From assembly GCA_964361645.1 (NCBI GenBank), contig CAYIBK010000026.1, forward strand, positions 1-14,505: a stretch of 14,505 bases of DNA, given 5' to 3'. Shown piece by piece: positions 1-3,900 of this stretch (positions are counted from its first letter, which is position 1; each line of letters starts with the position of its first letter). Under the pieces are notes generated by a model, which saw only the letters and a list, made by a program, of their open reading frames with translations, did no database searches and was not told the origin of the DNA. Source of the stretch: 2-01-FULL-39-33 sp964361645 (GTDB taxonomy: Bacteria > Patescibacteriota > Patescibacteriia > 2-01-FULL-39-33). A program made the translations under genes and the position numbers.

Positions 1-30
1 AAAATCCACCATAAAATGGTGGATTTTATT
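1..30 (-). terminator. Terminator-like hairpin after tRNA-Ala
   Basis: A perfect 10-bp stem (1-10 with 18-27, 7-nt loop) starts 7 bases beyond the encoded CCA of tRNA-Ala on the minus strand. The distal arm ends in TTTT at the window edge, so any longer T-run lies outside. The stem contains TCCACC, the same bases as the 3' end of the tRNA, so it may have arisen by copying that end. Confidence 0.6.
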
Positions 31-33
31 TTA

Positions 34-109
34 TGGTGGACCGGACAGGACTTGAACCCGCTACCTCCTCGGTGCAAACGAGGCGCTCTACCAGATGAGC
101 TACCGGCCC
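34..109 (-). tRNA. tRNA-Ala (UGC)
   Basis: Reading the minus strand, the acceptor stem pairs GGGCCGG with CCGGTCC, including the G3:U70 pair that marks alanine tRNAs. The anticodon loop TTTGCAC gives anticodon UGC (plus-strand 74-76), closed by a CCTCG/CGAGG stem. The T-loop TTCAAGT is normal. The 3' CCA is encoded (34-36), unlike the other intact tRNAs here whose 3' ends are visible. A terminator-like hairpin follows. Upstream, 141-201 holds a broken copy of this gene's first 21 bases. Confidence 0.96.
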
Positions 110-140
110 ATAATTATTAAATTGTAAAAATTATTATTGT

Positions 141-201
141 TACCAGATGAGCCCTGCCCGACGCGCCTACGGCGCAGCCGTGGCGGGCGGGTACCGGCCC
201 A
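141..201 (-). pseudogene. Broken 5' copy of tRNA-Ala with a palindromic insertion
   Basis: On the minus strand this reads the first nine bases of tRNA-Ala (GGGCCGGTA), then a 39-nt GC-rich palindrome, then GCTCATCTGGTA, which continues the tRNA to its D-loop. The match then stops, 31 bases before the intact gene. Without the insertion it equals tRNA-Ala positions 1-21 exactly. It cannot form a tRNA. It is one of four cases here in which an intact tRNA follows a truncated 5' copy of itself. Confidence 0.85.
153..191. repeat. GC-rich palindromic element inside the broken tRNA-Ala copy
   Basis: Outer arms CCTGCCCG and CGGGCGGG pair over 8 positions with one G-U. Inside, GCGCC-TAC-GGCGC forms a second stem. 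The block is much more GC-rich than its surroundings and interrupts an otherwise exact tRNA match, so its boundaries are clear. It resembles the GC-rich palindrome at 875-894. Confidence 0.75.
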
Positions 202-208
202 TGATTTT

Positions 209-457
209 TTATTTTAAACCTCCAAAAAGCGGACTTAAAATTGATAAAATAATTCCTTGGATTAAGCCGGTCATGGCCATTATAGAAATAATAATTACTA
301 CAATACCAATAGCCTGATAAGCGGTTGTGCCTCGGCCGTAACCGAATATTTTTTCCGACCAACCAGGTTCTCCAACTGCTTCTACGAATTTAGCTGGTTT
401 CCAAACCATTAAAAATCCAACTATTATTCCAAATAAACCTAAAAAAAATATAGCCAT
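209..457 (-). CDS. Small two-helix membrane protein of unknown function
   Basis: This 82-residue protein starts at the ATG at 457. Residues 2-19 (rich in I, F, L, G, V) form one membrane helix and about residues 47-77 form one long or two short hydrophobic segments. The loop between them is polar and contains GEPGWSEKIFG and GRGTTAYQ, which look conserved rather than random. No Shine-Dalgarno site precedes the ATG. It lies on the same strand as the tRNAs, between the Val and Ala loci, and could be co-transcribed with them. I recognise no function. The composition and the well-placed start argue for a real gene. Confidence 0.7.
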   Translation of the reverse strand: MAIFFLGLFGIIVGFLMVWKPAKFVEAVGEPGWSEKIFGYGRGTTAYQAIGIVVIIISIMAMTGLIQGIILSILSPLFGGLK

Positions 458-481
458 GGGATTTAACTTTGTTTTTTAATA

Positions 482-499
482 TGCGCGCTGAGGGATTCG
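482..499 (-). pseudogene. 3' fragment of a second tRNA-Val copy
   Basis: The minus strand reads CGAATCCCTCAGCGCGCA, matching the T-loop-to-discriminator end of the intact tRNA-Val (640-657) at 17 of 18 positions. The one difference (T to C in the acceptor strand) would break a pair with the outer 5' half. Together with 858-990 it forms a broken outer tRNA-Val that surrounds the intact one. Confidence 0.75.
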
Positions 500-639
500 G
501 TCACGAATAAATTTCCTGACGGAAATTTTTCTCGACCCCGCCTCGCGGCACTCATTTTGACTTCGTCAAACTCGTGCATCGCTACGGCTTTCTCATCCCT
601 ACGCGACACAATAAATTGTGTCGCTCATTGTGCACTTTG
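500..639. repeat. Hairpin cluster between broken and intact tRNA-Val 3' ends
   Basis: This 140-nt stretch holds a series of short tight inverted repeats: AAATTTCC/GGAAATTT (509-516, 521-528), TTTGAC/GTCAAA with a TTC loop (556-570), a 10-bp stem GCGACACAAT/ATTGTGTCGC with a 2-nt loop (603-624), and GTGCAC-TTT-GTGCAC (630-644), whose right arm runs into the 3' end of tRNA-Val. No reading frame is convincing. It looks like accumulated palindromic insertions. Confidence 0.6.
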
Positions 640-713
640 TGCACGCTGAGGGATTCGAACCCCCGACCCCCTCGGTGTAAACGAGATGCTCTAACCAACT
701 GAGCTAAGCGTGC
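640..713 (-). tRNA. tRNA-Val (UAC)
   Basis: The acceptor stem GCACGCT/AGCGTGC pairs fully. The D-arm has AGCTCAGTTGGTTAGAGC, the anticodon loop is TTTACAC (anticodon UAC, plus-strand 677-679) and the T-loop is TTCGAAT. The discriminator is A and the next bases are CAA, so CCA is not encoded and must be added by CCA-adding enzyme. The gene lies inside a broken copy of itself: 5' and middle pieces at 858-990, 3' piece at 482-499. Confidence 0.95.
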
Positions 714-857
714 TTATATATATTTTAATATAATCTCCAATCAGCAGGGGTCTCTGTTCCTGGGTAGCGCCAAACACTTCCTCTTGGTCGTGTTTGTCGA
801 CACTCGTTAAGTCGCTTCGCTCCTTACTCGTTTCTACCCGTTCCGATTTAATCGGAA
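714..857. repeat. Hairpin-rich spacer between intact and broken tRNA-Val
   Basis: No gene is visible here. Inverted repeats include AAACAC/GTGTTT (772-777, 790-795) around a 12-nt loop ending TTGGTC, GTTCCGATT paired with AATCGGAAC (839-857), and an outer GGGTAG/CTACCC pair enclosing most of the block. The AAACAC hairpin has a relative at 1970-1990 in the tRNA-Leu locus with nearly the same loop, so this is a shared repeat family. The bases just upstream of tRNA-Val are AT-rich and could hold its promoter. Confidence 0.55.
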
Positions 858-874
858 CCCCCCTCGGTGTAAAC

Positions 875-894
875 CTGCCTACCGGCAGGCGGGC
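875..894. repeat. 20-nt GC-rich palindrome in the anticodon arm of the broken tRNA-Val
   Basis: CCTGCC-TACC-GGCAGG (874-889) followed by CGGGC interrupts the tRNA exactly between anticodon stem and loop. It is similar in composition to the palindrome at 153-191 (both contain a CCTGCC arm and a GCGGGC stretch), which suggests one family of small mobile palindromes. Confidence 0.7.
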
Positions 895-911
895 GAGATG
901 CTCTAACTTCA

Positions 912-970
912 CCCTGTTAAATACTGCCTTTGGCAGTAATTTCGCTTTTGGCGAAATTAATTTAACAGGG
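912..970. repeat. Three-helix palindromic element in the D-loop of the broken tRNA-Val
   Basis: The ends CCCTGTTAAA (912-921) and TTTAACAGGG (961-970) pair perfectly over 10 bp and enclose two more perfect hairpins: TACTGCC-TTT-GGCAGTA (922-938) and ATTTCGC/GCGAAAT (939-957). The predicted fold is a Y-shaped three-way junction. It sits in the D-loop of the broken tRNA copy, flanked by short leftovers. Confidence 0.7.
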
Positions 971-1001
971 CAGGACTGAGCTAAGCGTGCAATTTTAACA
1001 A

Positions 1002-1086
1002 TGCGGACGAGAGGACTTGAACCTCCAAGGCCTTGCGACCACAGCCACCTCAAGGCTGCGCGTATACCAAATTCCGCCACATCCGC
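1002..1086 (-). tRNA. tRNA-Leu (GAG)
   Basis: This is a class II tRNA with a long variable arm. The acceptor stem GCGGATG/CGTCCGC pairs with one G-U. The anticodon loop TTGAGGT gives GAG (plus-strand 1049-1051), reading CUC and CUU. The T-loop is TTCAAGT. The discriminator A is followed by TT, so CCA is not encoded. It lies 18 bases after the rplS stop codon and 11 bases before the broken tRNA-Val, which suggests a transcript rplS-tRNA-Leu-tRNA-Val. Confidence 0.95.
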
Positions 1087-1104
1087 TTAAGGCTTTGGGA
1101 ATTA

Positions 1105-1458
1105 TTAAGCGATCTTTTTTTCTTTAAGTTTTTTCTTATATGATCCCAAGAAATTGAGTTTCGCTCTTCTAACTTTTAAGGCTCGGACAAATTCTATATT
1201 AGCAATATTAGAAGAATAGATAGGAAATATTTTTTCTACACCAATGCCACCATCAGCTACTTTTCTAACAGTAATAGTAGCACCTCTTTGTTTACCTCCC
1301 TTATGAGCCAAAACGATGCCTTCAAAAATCTGAATTCTTTCTTTTTCTTCGCCCTTAACATTTTTTTCCTTGATCTTTTGATGTACTTTAATAGTAGCAC
1401 CAGCTTTGATTTGTGGTAAAATTTCTTCCAACCAATTATTTTTTTCTTTCTCAGCCAT
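1105..1458 (-). CDS. rplS: 50S ribosomal protein L19
   Basis: L19 sits at the interface of the two ribosomal subunits. The 117-residue product matches the family's usual length. It shows IKAGATIKVHQKI (residues 17-29), ERIQIFEGIVLAHKGG (about 40-55), the TVRKVADGGIGVEKIFPIYS stretch (about 63-82) and KVRRAKLNFL (about 95-104), all in the order expected for L19. A lysine-rich tail follows. The ATG at 1458 fits the family start; no clear Shine-Dalgarno is seen. A promoter at 1546-1574 and a hairpin at 1498-1527 lie in its leader. tRNA-Leu(GAG) follows 18 bases after the stop. The usual neighbours trmD, rimM and rpsP are absent. Confidence 0.96.
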   Translation of the reverse strand: MAEKEKNNWLEEILPQIKAGATIKVHQKIKEKNVKGEEKERIQIFEGIVLAHKGGKQRGATITVRKVADGGIGVEKIFPIYSSNIANIEFVRALKVRRAKLNFLGSYKKKLKEKKIA

Positions 1459-1497
1459 ATTTTTATTTTTCTATAAAATTTTTTGATATTTAGTTAC

Positions 1498-1527
1498 AAA
1501 ATCTTGGCTCATTTTAGCCAAGATTTT
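1498..1527 (-). promoter_or_regulatory. Leader hairpin upstream of rplS
   Basis: A perfect 12-bp stem (1498-1509 with 1516-1527, 6-nt loop) lies 40 bases upstream of the rplS start. The distal arm ends in TTTT on the minus strand, as in an intrinsic terminator. It sits downstream of the promoter at 1546-1574, so it would be transcribed as part of the rplS leader. It could be an attenuator, an L19-type autoregulatory leader, or a terminator for transcription from the tRNA-Leu side. Confidence 0.55.
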
Positions 1528-1545
1528 AGCTACTATTACTAAATA

Positions 1546-1574
1546 ATGATAGCTAATTTTTAGTAAAAAGTCAA
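1546..1574 (-). promoter_or_regulatory. Predicted promoter of rplS
   Basis: The minus strand has TTGACT (1569-1574), a 17-base spacer and TATCAT (1546-1551), close to sigma-70 consensus. Start of transcription would fall near 1539, giving a leader of about 80 bases that contains the 1498-1527 hairpin. Confidence 0.55.
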
Positions 1575-1633
1575 GTATTATTGTTATGGACTAAATTATA
1601 ATCTATCTGATTATTATATCTTATATAAAATCC
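1575..1633. other. Intergenic stretch with no recognised feature
   Basis: The gap between rplS and intact tRNA-Leu(UAA) spans 1459-1804. Its recognisable parts are listed separately: leader hairpin, promoter, two long hairpins and a tRNA-Leu fragment. This remaining AT-rich piece shows nothing convincing. The stretch 1693-1760 includes a short hairpin, AATTGC-TTC-GCAATT (around 1700-1715), and no convincing gene. Confidence 0.5.
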
Positions 1634-1677
1634 ATCAGAGAGAATGGCTTATGCAAATATAAGCCATTCTCTCTGAT
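1634..1677 (-). terminator. Long hairpin after the broken tRNA-Leu 3' end
   Basis: A perfect 18-bp stem (1634-1651 with 1660-1677, 8-nt loop) abuts the 3' fragment of tRNA-Leu at 1677-1692. On the minus strand it is followed by GGATTTTAT, a weak T-run. Its outer eight pairs (ATCAGAGA/TCTCTGAT) are identical to those of the hairpin at 1761-1805 while the inner pairs differ, with both arms changed together. Confidence 0.6.
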
Positions 1678-1692
1678 GCCCAAGGCGGGACT
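1677..1692 (-). pseudogene. 3' fragment of a second tRNA-Leu (UAA)
   Basis: The minus strand reads AGTCCCGCCTTGGGCA, identical to the 3' end of the intact tRNA-Leu at 1805-1820, and is followed by its own long hairpin. Homology ends at the T-loop. With the 5' fragment at 1995-2004 it brackets the intact gene, so the intact tRNA-Leu lies inside a broken one. Confidence 0.8.
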
Positions 1693-1760
1693 TCCGACGA
1701 ATTGCTTCGCAATTCTCTGTCCTGGGTTAGCCCGTTCGATTCCCATGTCTTGAAAAACAC

Positions 1761-1805
1761 ATCAGAGATAATAATTTATATTGTATATAAATTATTATCT
1801 CTGAT
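1761..1805 (-). terminator. Long hairpin after intact tRNA-Leu (UAA)
   Basis: A perfect 21-bp stem (1761-1781 with 1785-1805, 3-nt loop) starts at the discriminator base of tRNA-Leu, followed on the minus strand by GTGTTTTTC. The T-run supports an intrinsic terminator. The stem is unusually long and AT-rich. It parallels the hairpin at 1634-1677. Confidence 0.65.
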
Positions 1806-1889
1806 GCCCAAGGCGGGACTCGAACCCGCACGGAGTATTAATCCAAAGGATTTTAAGTCCTTCGTGTCTACCAGTTCCACCACCTGGGC
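1805..1889 (-). tRNA. tRNA-Leu (UAA)
   Basis: This is a class II tRNA. The acceptor GCCCAGG/CTTGGGC pairs with one G-U. The anticodon loop CTTAAAA gives UAA (plus-strand 1853-1855). A long variable arm is present and the T-loop is TTCGAGT. The discriminator A is followed by TCA, so CCA is not encoded. It is flanked by fragments of an identical or near-identical tRNA-Leu on both sides (1677-1692 and 1995-2004). Confidence 0.95.
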
Positions 1890-1905
1890 TTAATTGTAAT
1901 ATCTC

Positions 1906-1990
1906 GGCACAGCCTCGATCAAAAAACTGACGCTCAGTTGGTGCCAGAGCGATTTTTTATCGCTCGTTAAATACTTCTTTTGGTCGTATT
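1906..1990. repeat. Hairpin-rich insertion upstream of intact tRNA-Leu
   Basis: Between the outer 5' fragment and the intact gene lie at least four inverted repeats: GGCAC/GTGCC (1906-1910, 1941-1945) enclosing AACTGA-CGC-TCAGTT (1925-1939), GAGCGAT/ATCGCTC around five Ts (1947-1965), and AATAC/GTATT (1970-1974, 1986-1990) around a loop ending TTGGTC. The last is related to the hairpin at 772-795. No gene is visible. Confidence 0.6.
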
Positions 1991-1994
1991 CAAC

Positions 1995-2004
1995 CCACCT
2001 GGGC
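1995..2004 (-). pseudogene. 5' fragment of a second tRNA-Leu (UAA)
   Basis: The minus strand reads GCCCAGGTGG, the first ten bases of tRNA-Leu(UAA). The bases just upstream (TAATAATTAA) resemble those before the intact gene (ATTACAATTAA). A ten-base match alone is weak. The matching flank and the partner 3' fragment at 1677-1692 make it credible. Confidence 0.65.
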
Positions 2005-2025
2005 TTAATTATTACAATCCACTTG

Positions 2026-2099
2026 AGCGGCGAACCGGATTCGAACCGGCGACCTCTTCCTTGGCAAGGAAGCGTTCTAGCCAACTGAACTACCGCCGC
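2026..2099 (-). tRNA. tRNA-Gly (GCC)
   Basis: The acceptor GCGGCGG/TCGCCGC pairs with one G-U. The anticodon loop TTGCCAA gives GCC (plus-strand 2063-2065) and the T-loop is TTCGAAT. The discriminator is U, as usual for bacterial glycine tRNA. CCA is not encoded. It is the first gene of the minus-strand tRNA run and has its own promoter at 2113-2141. No broken copy of it is visible. Confidence 0.96.
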
Positions 2100-2112
2100 A
2101 AATTACTGAATT

Positions 2113-2141
2113 AGCATAGCATACAAATGCTAAATTGTAAA
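2113..2141 (-). promoter_or_regulatory. Predicted promoter of the tRNA-Gly run
   Basis: The minus strand has TTTACA (2136-2141), a 17-base spacer and TATGCT (2113-2118). Transcription would start about 5 bases before tRNA-Gly. It is divergent from the promoter at 2206-2234. Confidence 0.6.
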
Positions 2142-2205
2142 GGATGTGCGATTGCAGAATTCTGGTTACTATTAAGGAATTAATAATTAAAACATTATAT
2201 AGGGC

Positions 2206-2234
2206 TTGACAAAAAATATTAGATATGATATAAC
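2206..2234 (+). promoter_or_regulatory. Predicted promoter of the small gene at 2357
   Basis: A consensus -35 TTGACA (2206-2211), a 17-base spacer and TATAAC (2229-2234). The leader to the start codon would be about 115 bases. It contains a perfect 10-bp palindrome TGTAGCTACA (2266-2275), a possible operator or RNA hairpin. Confidence 0.7.
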
Positions 2235-2356
2235 AACAGAAATTAGTTCTTTTTTTATAAAAACATGTAGCTACAAGCCACTTAATAATTAGGTGTTTTC
2301 TGATTATAATTACTACCATCCTACTCTAGTAAAAACCAAAAAGAAGGAGAAATAGA

Positions 2357-2677
2357 ATGAGCAAACGTCAACCGCGAATCAGAGAATACTGGCTGATCAA
2401 ACGTGGATGTGGCTATTCAGCCAGATACTGCAGAATTATATTAACTAAGTTACATGGTGATGTTGATACACAAGTGACAGTGGATTGTATTTCTGAAGAA
2501 GCTTCCTCAACTCTCGGTTTCACCGTGCGACCAAACTTCTTAGATCGTTCAGATCTTGAAAAGTTAATGCGGAAGAGCAAGTACGGAAGTCCTAGAGACC
2601 GAATCGTTAGAGAATTAAAAAACAAATCGACGAGGACCTTCAATCAGAAGTTGGAGGAAGCCCTTAGAAAAATATGA
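2357..2677 (+). CDS. Small basic protein of unknown function
   Basis: This is a 106-residue soluble protein with no signal or membrane segment. It is rich in Arg and Lys, with two charged helical-looking stretches: about residues 63-88 (DLEKLMRKSKYGSPRDRIVRE) and the C-terminal tail. The start is set by a strong Shine-Dalgarno AAGGAG (2344-2349) 7 bases before the ATG. It is a stand-alone unit with consensus promoter, leader of about 115 bases, strong ribosome site and terminator. It uses CGN arginine codons more freely than the neighbouring genes, which prefer AGA. I recognise no family; the basic charge permits nucleic-acid binding, but that is a guess. Confidence 0.75.
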   Translation: MSKRQPRIREYWLIKRGCGYSARYCRIILTKLHGDVDTQVTVDCISEEASSTLGFTVRPNFLDRSDLEKLMRKSKYGSPRDRIVRELKNKSTRTFNQKLEEALRKI

Positions 2678-2685
2678 TCTTTATG

Positions 2686-2721
2686 ACCGCCTTAGAATTA
2701 ATCGAGGTGGTTTTTATTTTT
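2686..2721 (+). terminator. Intrinsic terminator of the small gene at 2357
   Basis: A 7-bp stem ACCGCCT/AGGTGGT with one G-U (2686-2692, 2705-2711) is followed by a T-run TTTTTATTTTT. It begins 8 bases after the stop codon. Confidence 0.75.
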
Positions 2722-2760
2722 CCCAATGAAAATTACTTTTTTATTTATTCTTTTAAAAAC

Positions 2761-3798
2761 TTAAGAAAGGTAACTTATAATCTGGTCTAACTTCCTAAAA
2801 ATAGCCATTTCGTTCTTATTTTTATATTTTGATAAGTTACCCTTAAACTCAGGCAGACGACTAATAAATGATTTTATTTCTCCTTCACTGGGCCTAACCA
2901 TTTCCAGGCCATAACCCATCTCTTTCAAATATTTGGCATTGATCATTTGTTCGGTTTGTTTTTTAATTGGTATGGCTAAATATGGTTTTTTAAGATATAA
3001 AGCTTCTGATATTAGACTTAGTCCGGCGGTGGCAATTATAGCCTGGCAACCAGCCAGATATTTTAACCATTCATGGGAGCTGTAATCCTTAAATTCAATC
3101 TTACCACTGATACCTTTTTTATTAGAACCAAAAACAATGAATTTATGATCTATTAAATGAAGTATTCTAATTAGTTCGCTAAAATCAGAATTCAGATAAA
3201 CCAGAATATAATCCTGATCTTGAGACACTAGCTCTTTTATTTCCCTTCTAACTATAGGTGGAAATAAAAAAGTATCTTTTCTTCTTAGAGGTGTTTCAAA
3301 AAAGGTAGTCACTAAATAATATTTCGCTCCCCAAACCACAGATTTAATAGCTAATTTATCAGCTAACAAATCCTTTCTATGGCGCTTATCAATTTTTATT
3401 CTAGTATTAGTTAATTGATGTTGATTGTCTAAAGATATTAAGGGCACTCTTTGGAGTTTAGAAAGTAGTGCCGTTAACGGCTCAAAATCAGTAATGACGA
3501 TATCGGGATTAAATGATCTAAATTTTTCTAGTATTTTATTCCAATTCCTAGATTGTTTAGCTACCTGATATACATTTTGATAAATAGTTTGCCAATAAAT
3601 CAATTTATTATTTTTATAAGTTAATCCTAAACCAGGTACTTCAAAAACATCAAAATCTTCATCCAAAAAAAATAAAGCCTGTCCATAAGTAAAAACCAGA
3701 ACTTTATGTCCCTTGCTAACCAAATATTGCAATATCTCCCTGCTTCTAGTTGAGTGACCAAAACCTTGGCCAGAAACTCCGTAAATTATTTTTGCCAT
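2761..3798 (-). CDS. GT-B fold glycosyltransferase (Glyco_trans_1_3-like)
   Basis: Probably transfers a sugar from a nucleotide donor to a cell-envelope acceptor; the substrate is unknown. The 345-residue protein has the N-terminal glycine-rich motif GVSGQGFGHSTRSREI (residues 7-22), typical of MurG-like and UDP-glycosyltransferase folds, an IVITDFEPLTALL stretch near 100-112, and the C-terminal donor-site block GLSLISEALYLKKP (259-272) with EQMINAKYLKEMGYG (283-297). These match the family of transferases with a GxGxGHxxR start and an EQ..NA end. No signal peptide is seen, so it acts in the cytoplasm or at the inner face. It is alone on its strand, convergent with the small gene at 2357 and divergent from ruvB. 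Confidence 0.85.
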   Translation of the reverse strand: MAKIIYGVSGQGFGHSTRSREILQYLVSKGHKVLVFTYGQALFFLDEDFDVFEVPGLGLTYKNNKLIYWQTIYQNVYQVAKQSRNWNKILEKFRSFNPDIVITDFEPLTALLSKLQRVPLISLDNQHQLTNTRIKIDKRHRKDLLADKLAIKSVVWGAKYYLVTTFFETPLRRKDTFLFPPIVRREIKELVSQDQDYILVYLNSDFSELIRILHLIDHKFIVFGSNKKGISGKIEFKDYSSHEWLKYLAGCQAIIATAGLSLISEALYLKKPYLAIPIKKQTEQMINAKYLKEMGYGLEMVRPSEGEIKSFISRLPEFKGNLSKYKNKNEMAIFRKLDQIISYLS

Positions 3799-3806
3799 AG
3801 ATTAAT

Positions 3807-3834
3807 AATATAACACATAATAGACAATAATCAA
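3807..3834 (-). promoter_or_regulatory. Predicted promoter of the glycosyltransferase gene
   Basis: The minus strand has TTGATT (3829-3834), a 16-base spacer and TATATT (3807-3812); TATTAT two bases further on is an alternative -10. Transcription would start at or within a few bases of the ATG, giving a nearly leaderless mRNA, which fits the absence of a Shine-Dalgarno site. Confidence 0.45.
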
Positions 3835-3847
3835 CTTAATTATTTGA

Positions 3848-3876
3848 TTGTCTTTTTACCGCCCAAATGTTAATAT
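3848..3876 (+). promoter_or_regulatory. Predicted promoter of the ruvB operon
   Basis: TTGTCT (3848-3853), a 17-base spacer and TAATAT (3871-3876). The leader before the ruvB ATG would be about 18 bases and lacks a Shine-Dalgarno site. Confidence 0.45.
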
Positions 3877-3900
3877 TACCACAGATAAAAAAACTCAATT

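Larger units (their letters stand above)
858..990 (-). pseudogene. Broken 5' and middle part of a second tRNA-Val
   Basis: Three blocks match the intact tRNA-Val in order: 975-990 (acceptor strand to D-stem, GCACGCTTAGCTCAGT), 895-907 (D-loop to anticodon stem, GTTAGAGCATCTC) and 858-874 (anticodon loop, stem and variable loop, GTTTACACCGAGG onward). They are separated by a 67-nt three-helix insertion and a 20-nt palindrome. It starts 11 bases after the 3' end of tRNA-Leu(GAG), the usual spacing in a tRNA operon, so this was probably the original tRNA-Val site. Confidence 0.85.

Noticed and set aside
500..644. A CRISPR array, because of closely packed short inverted repeats
   Set aside because: The hairpins differ from one another, spacing is irregular and there is no repeated unit of 25-40 bases; no cas gene is present.
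691..1080. A 129-residue minus-strand frame across the tRNA-Leu(GAG) and tRNA-Val region
   Set aside because: It crosses an intact tRNA, the broken tRNA copy and palindromes; the open frame is accidental.
1702..1893. A 63-residue reading frame on the plus strand ending in PKAGLEPARSINPKDFKSFVSTSSTTWA
   Set aside because: It is the antisense of tRNA-Leu(UAA); this kind of peptide is a well-known artefact of leucine tRNA genes.
1890..2084. A 64-residue minus-strand frame beginning MARTLPCQGRGRRFESGSP
   Set aside because: It is a translation of tRNA-Gly and the hairpin-rich insert, not a protein gene.
2077..2319. An 80-residue minus-strand frame upstream of tRNA-Gly
   Set aside because: It covers both divergent promoters and part of tRNA-Gly, has no ribosome site and an erratic composition.
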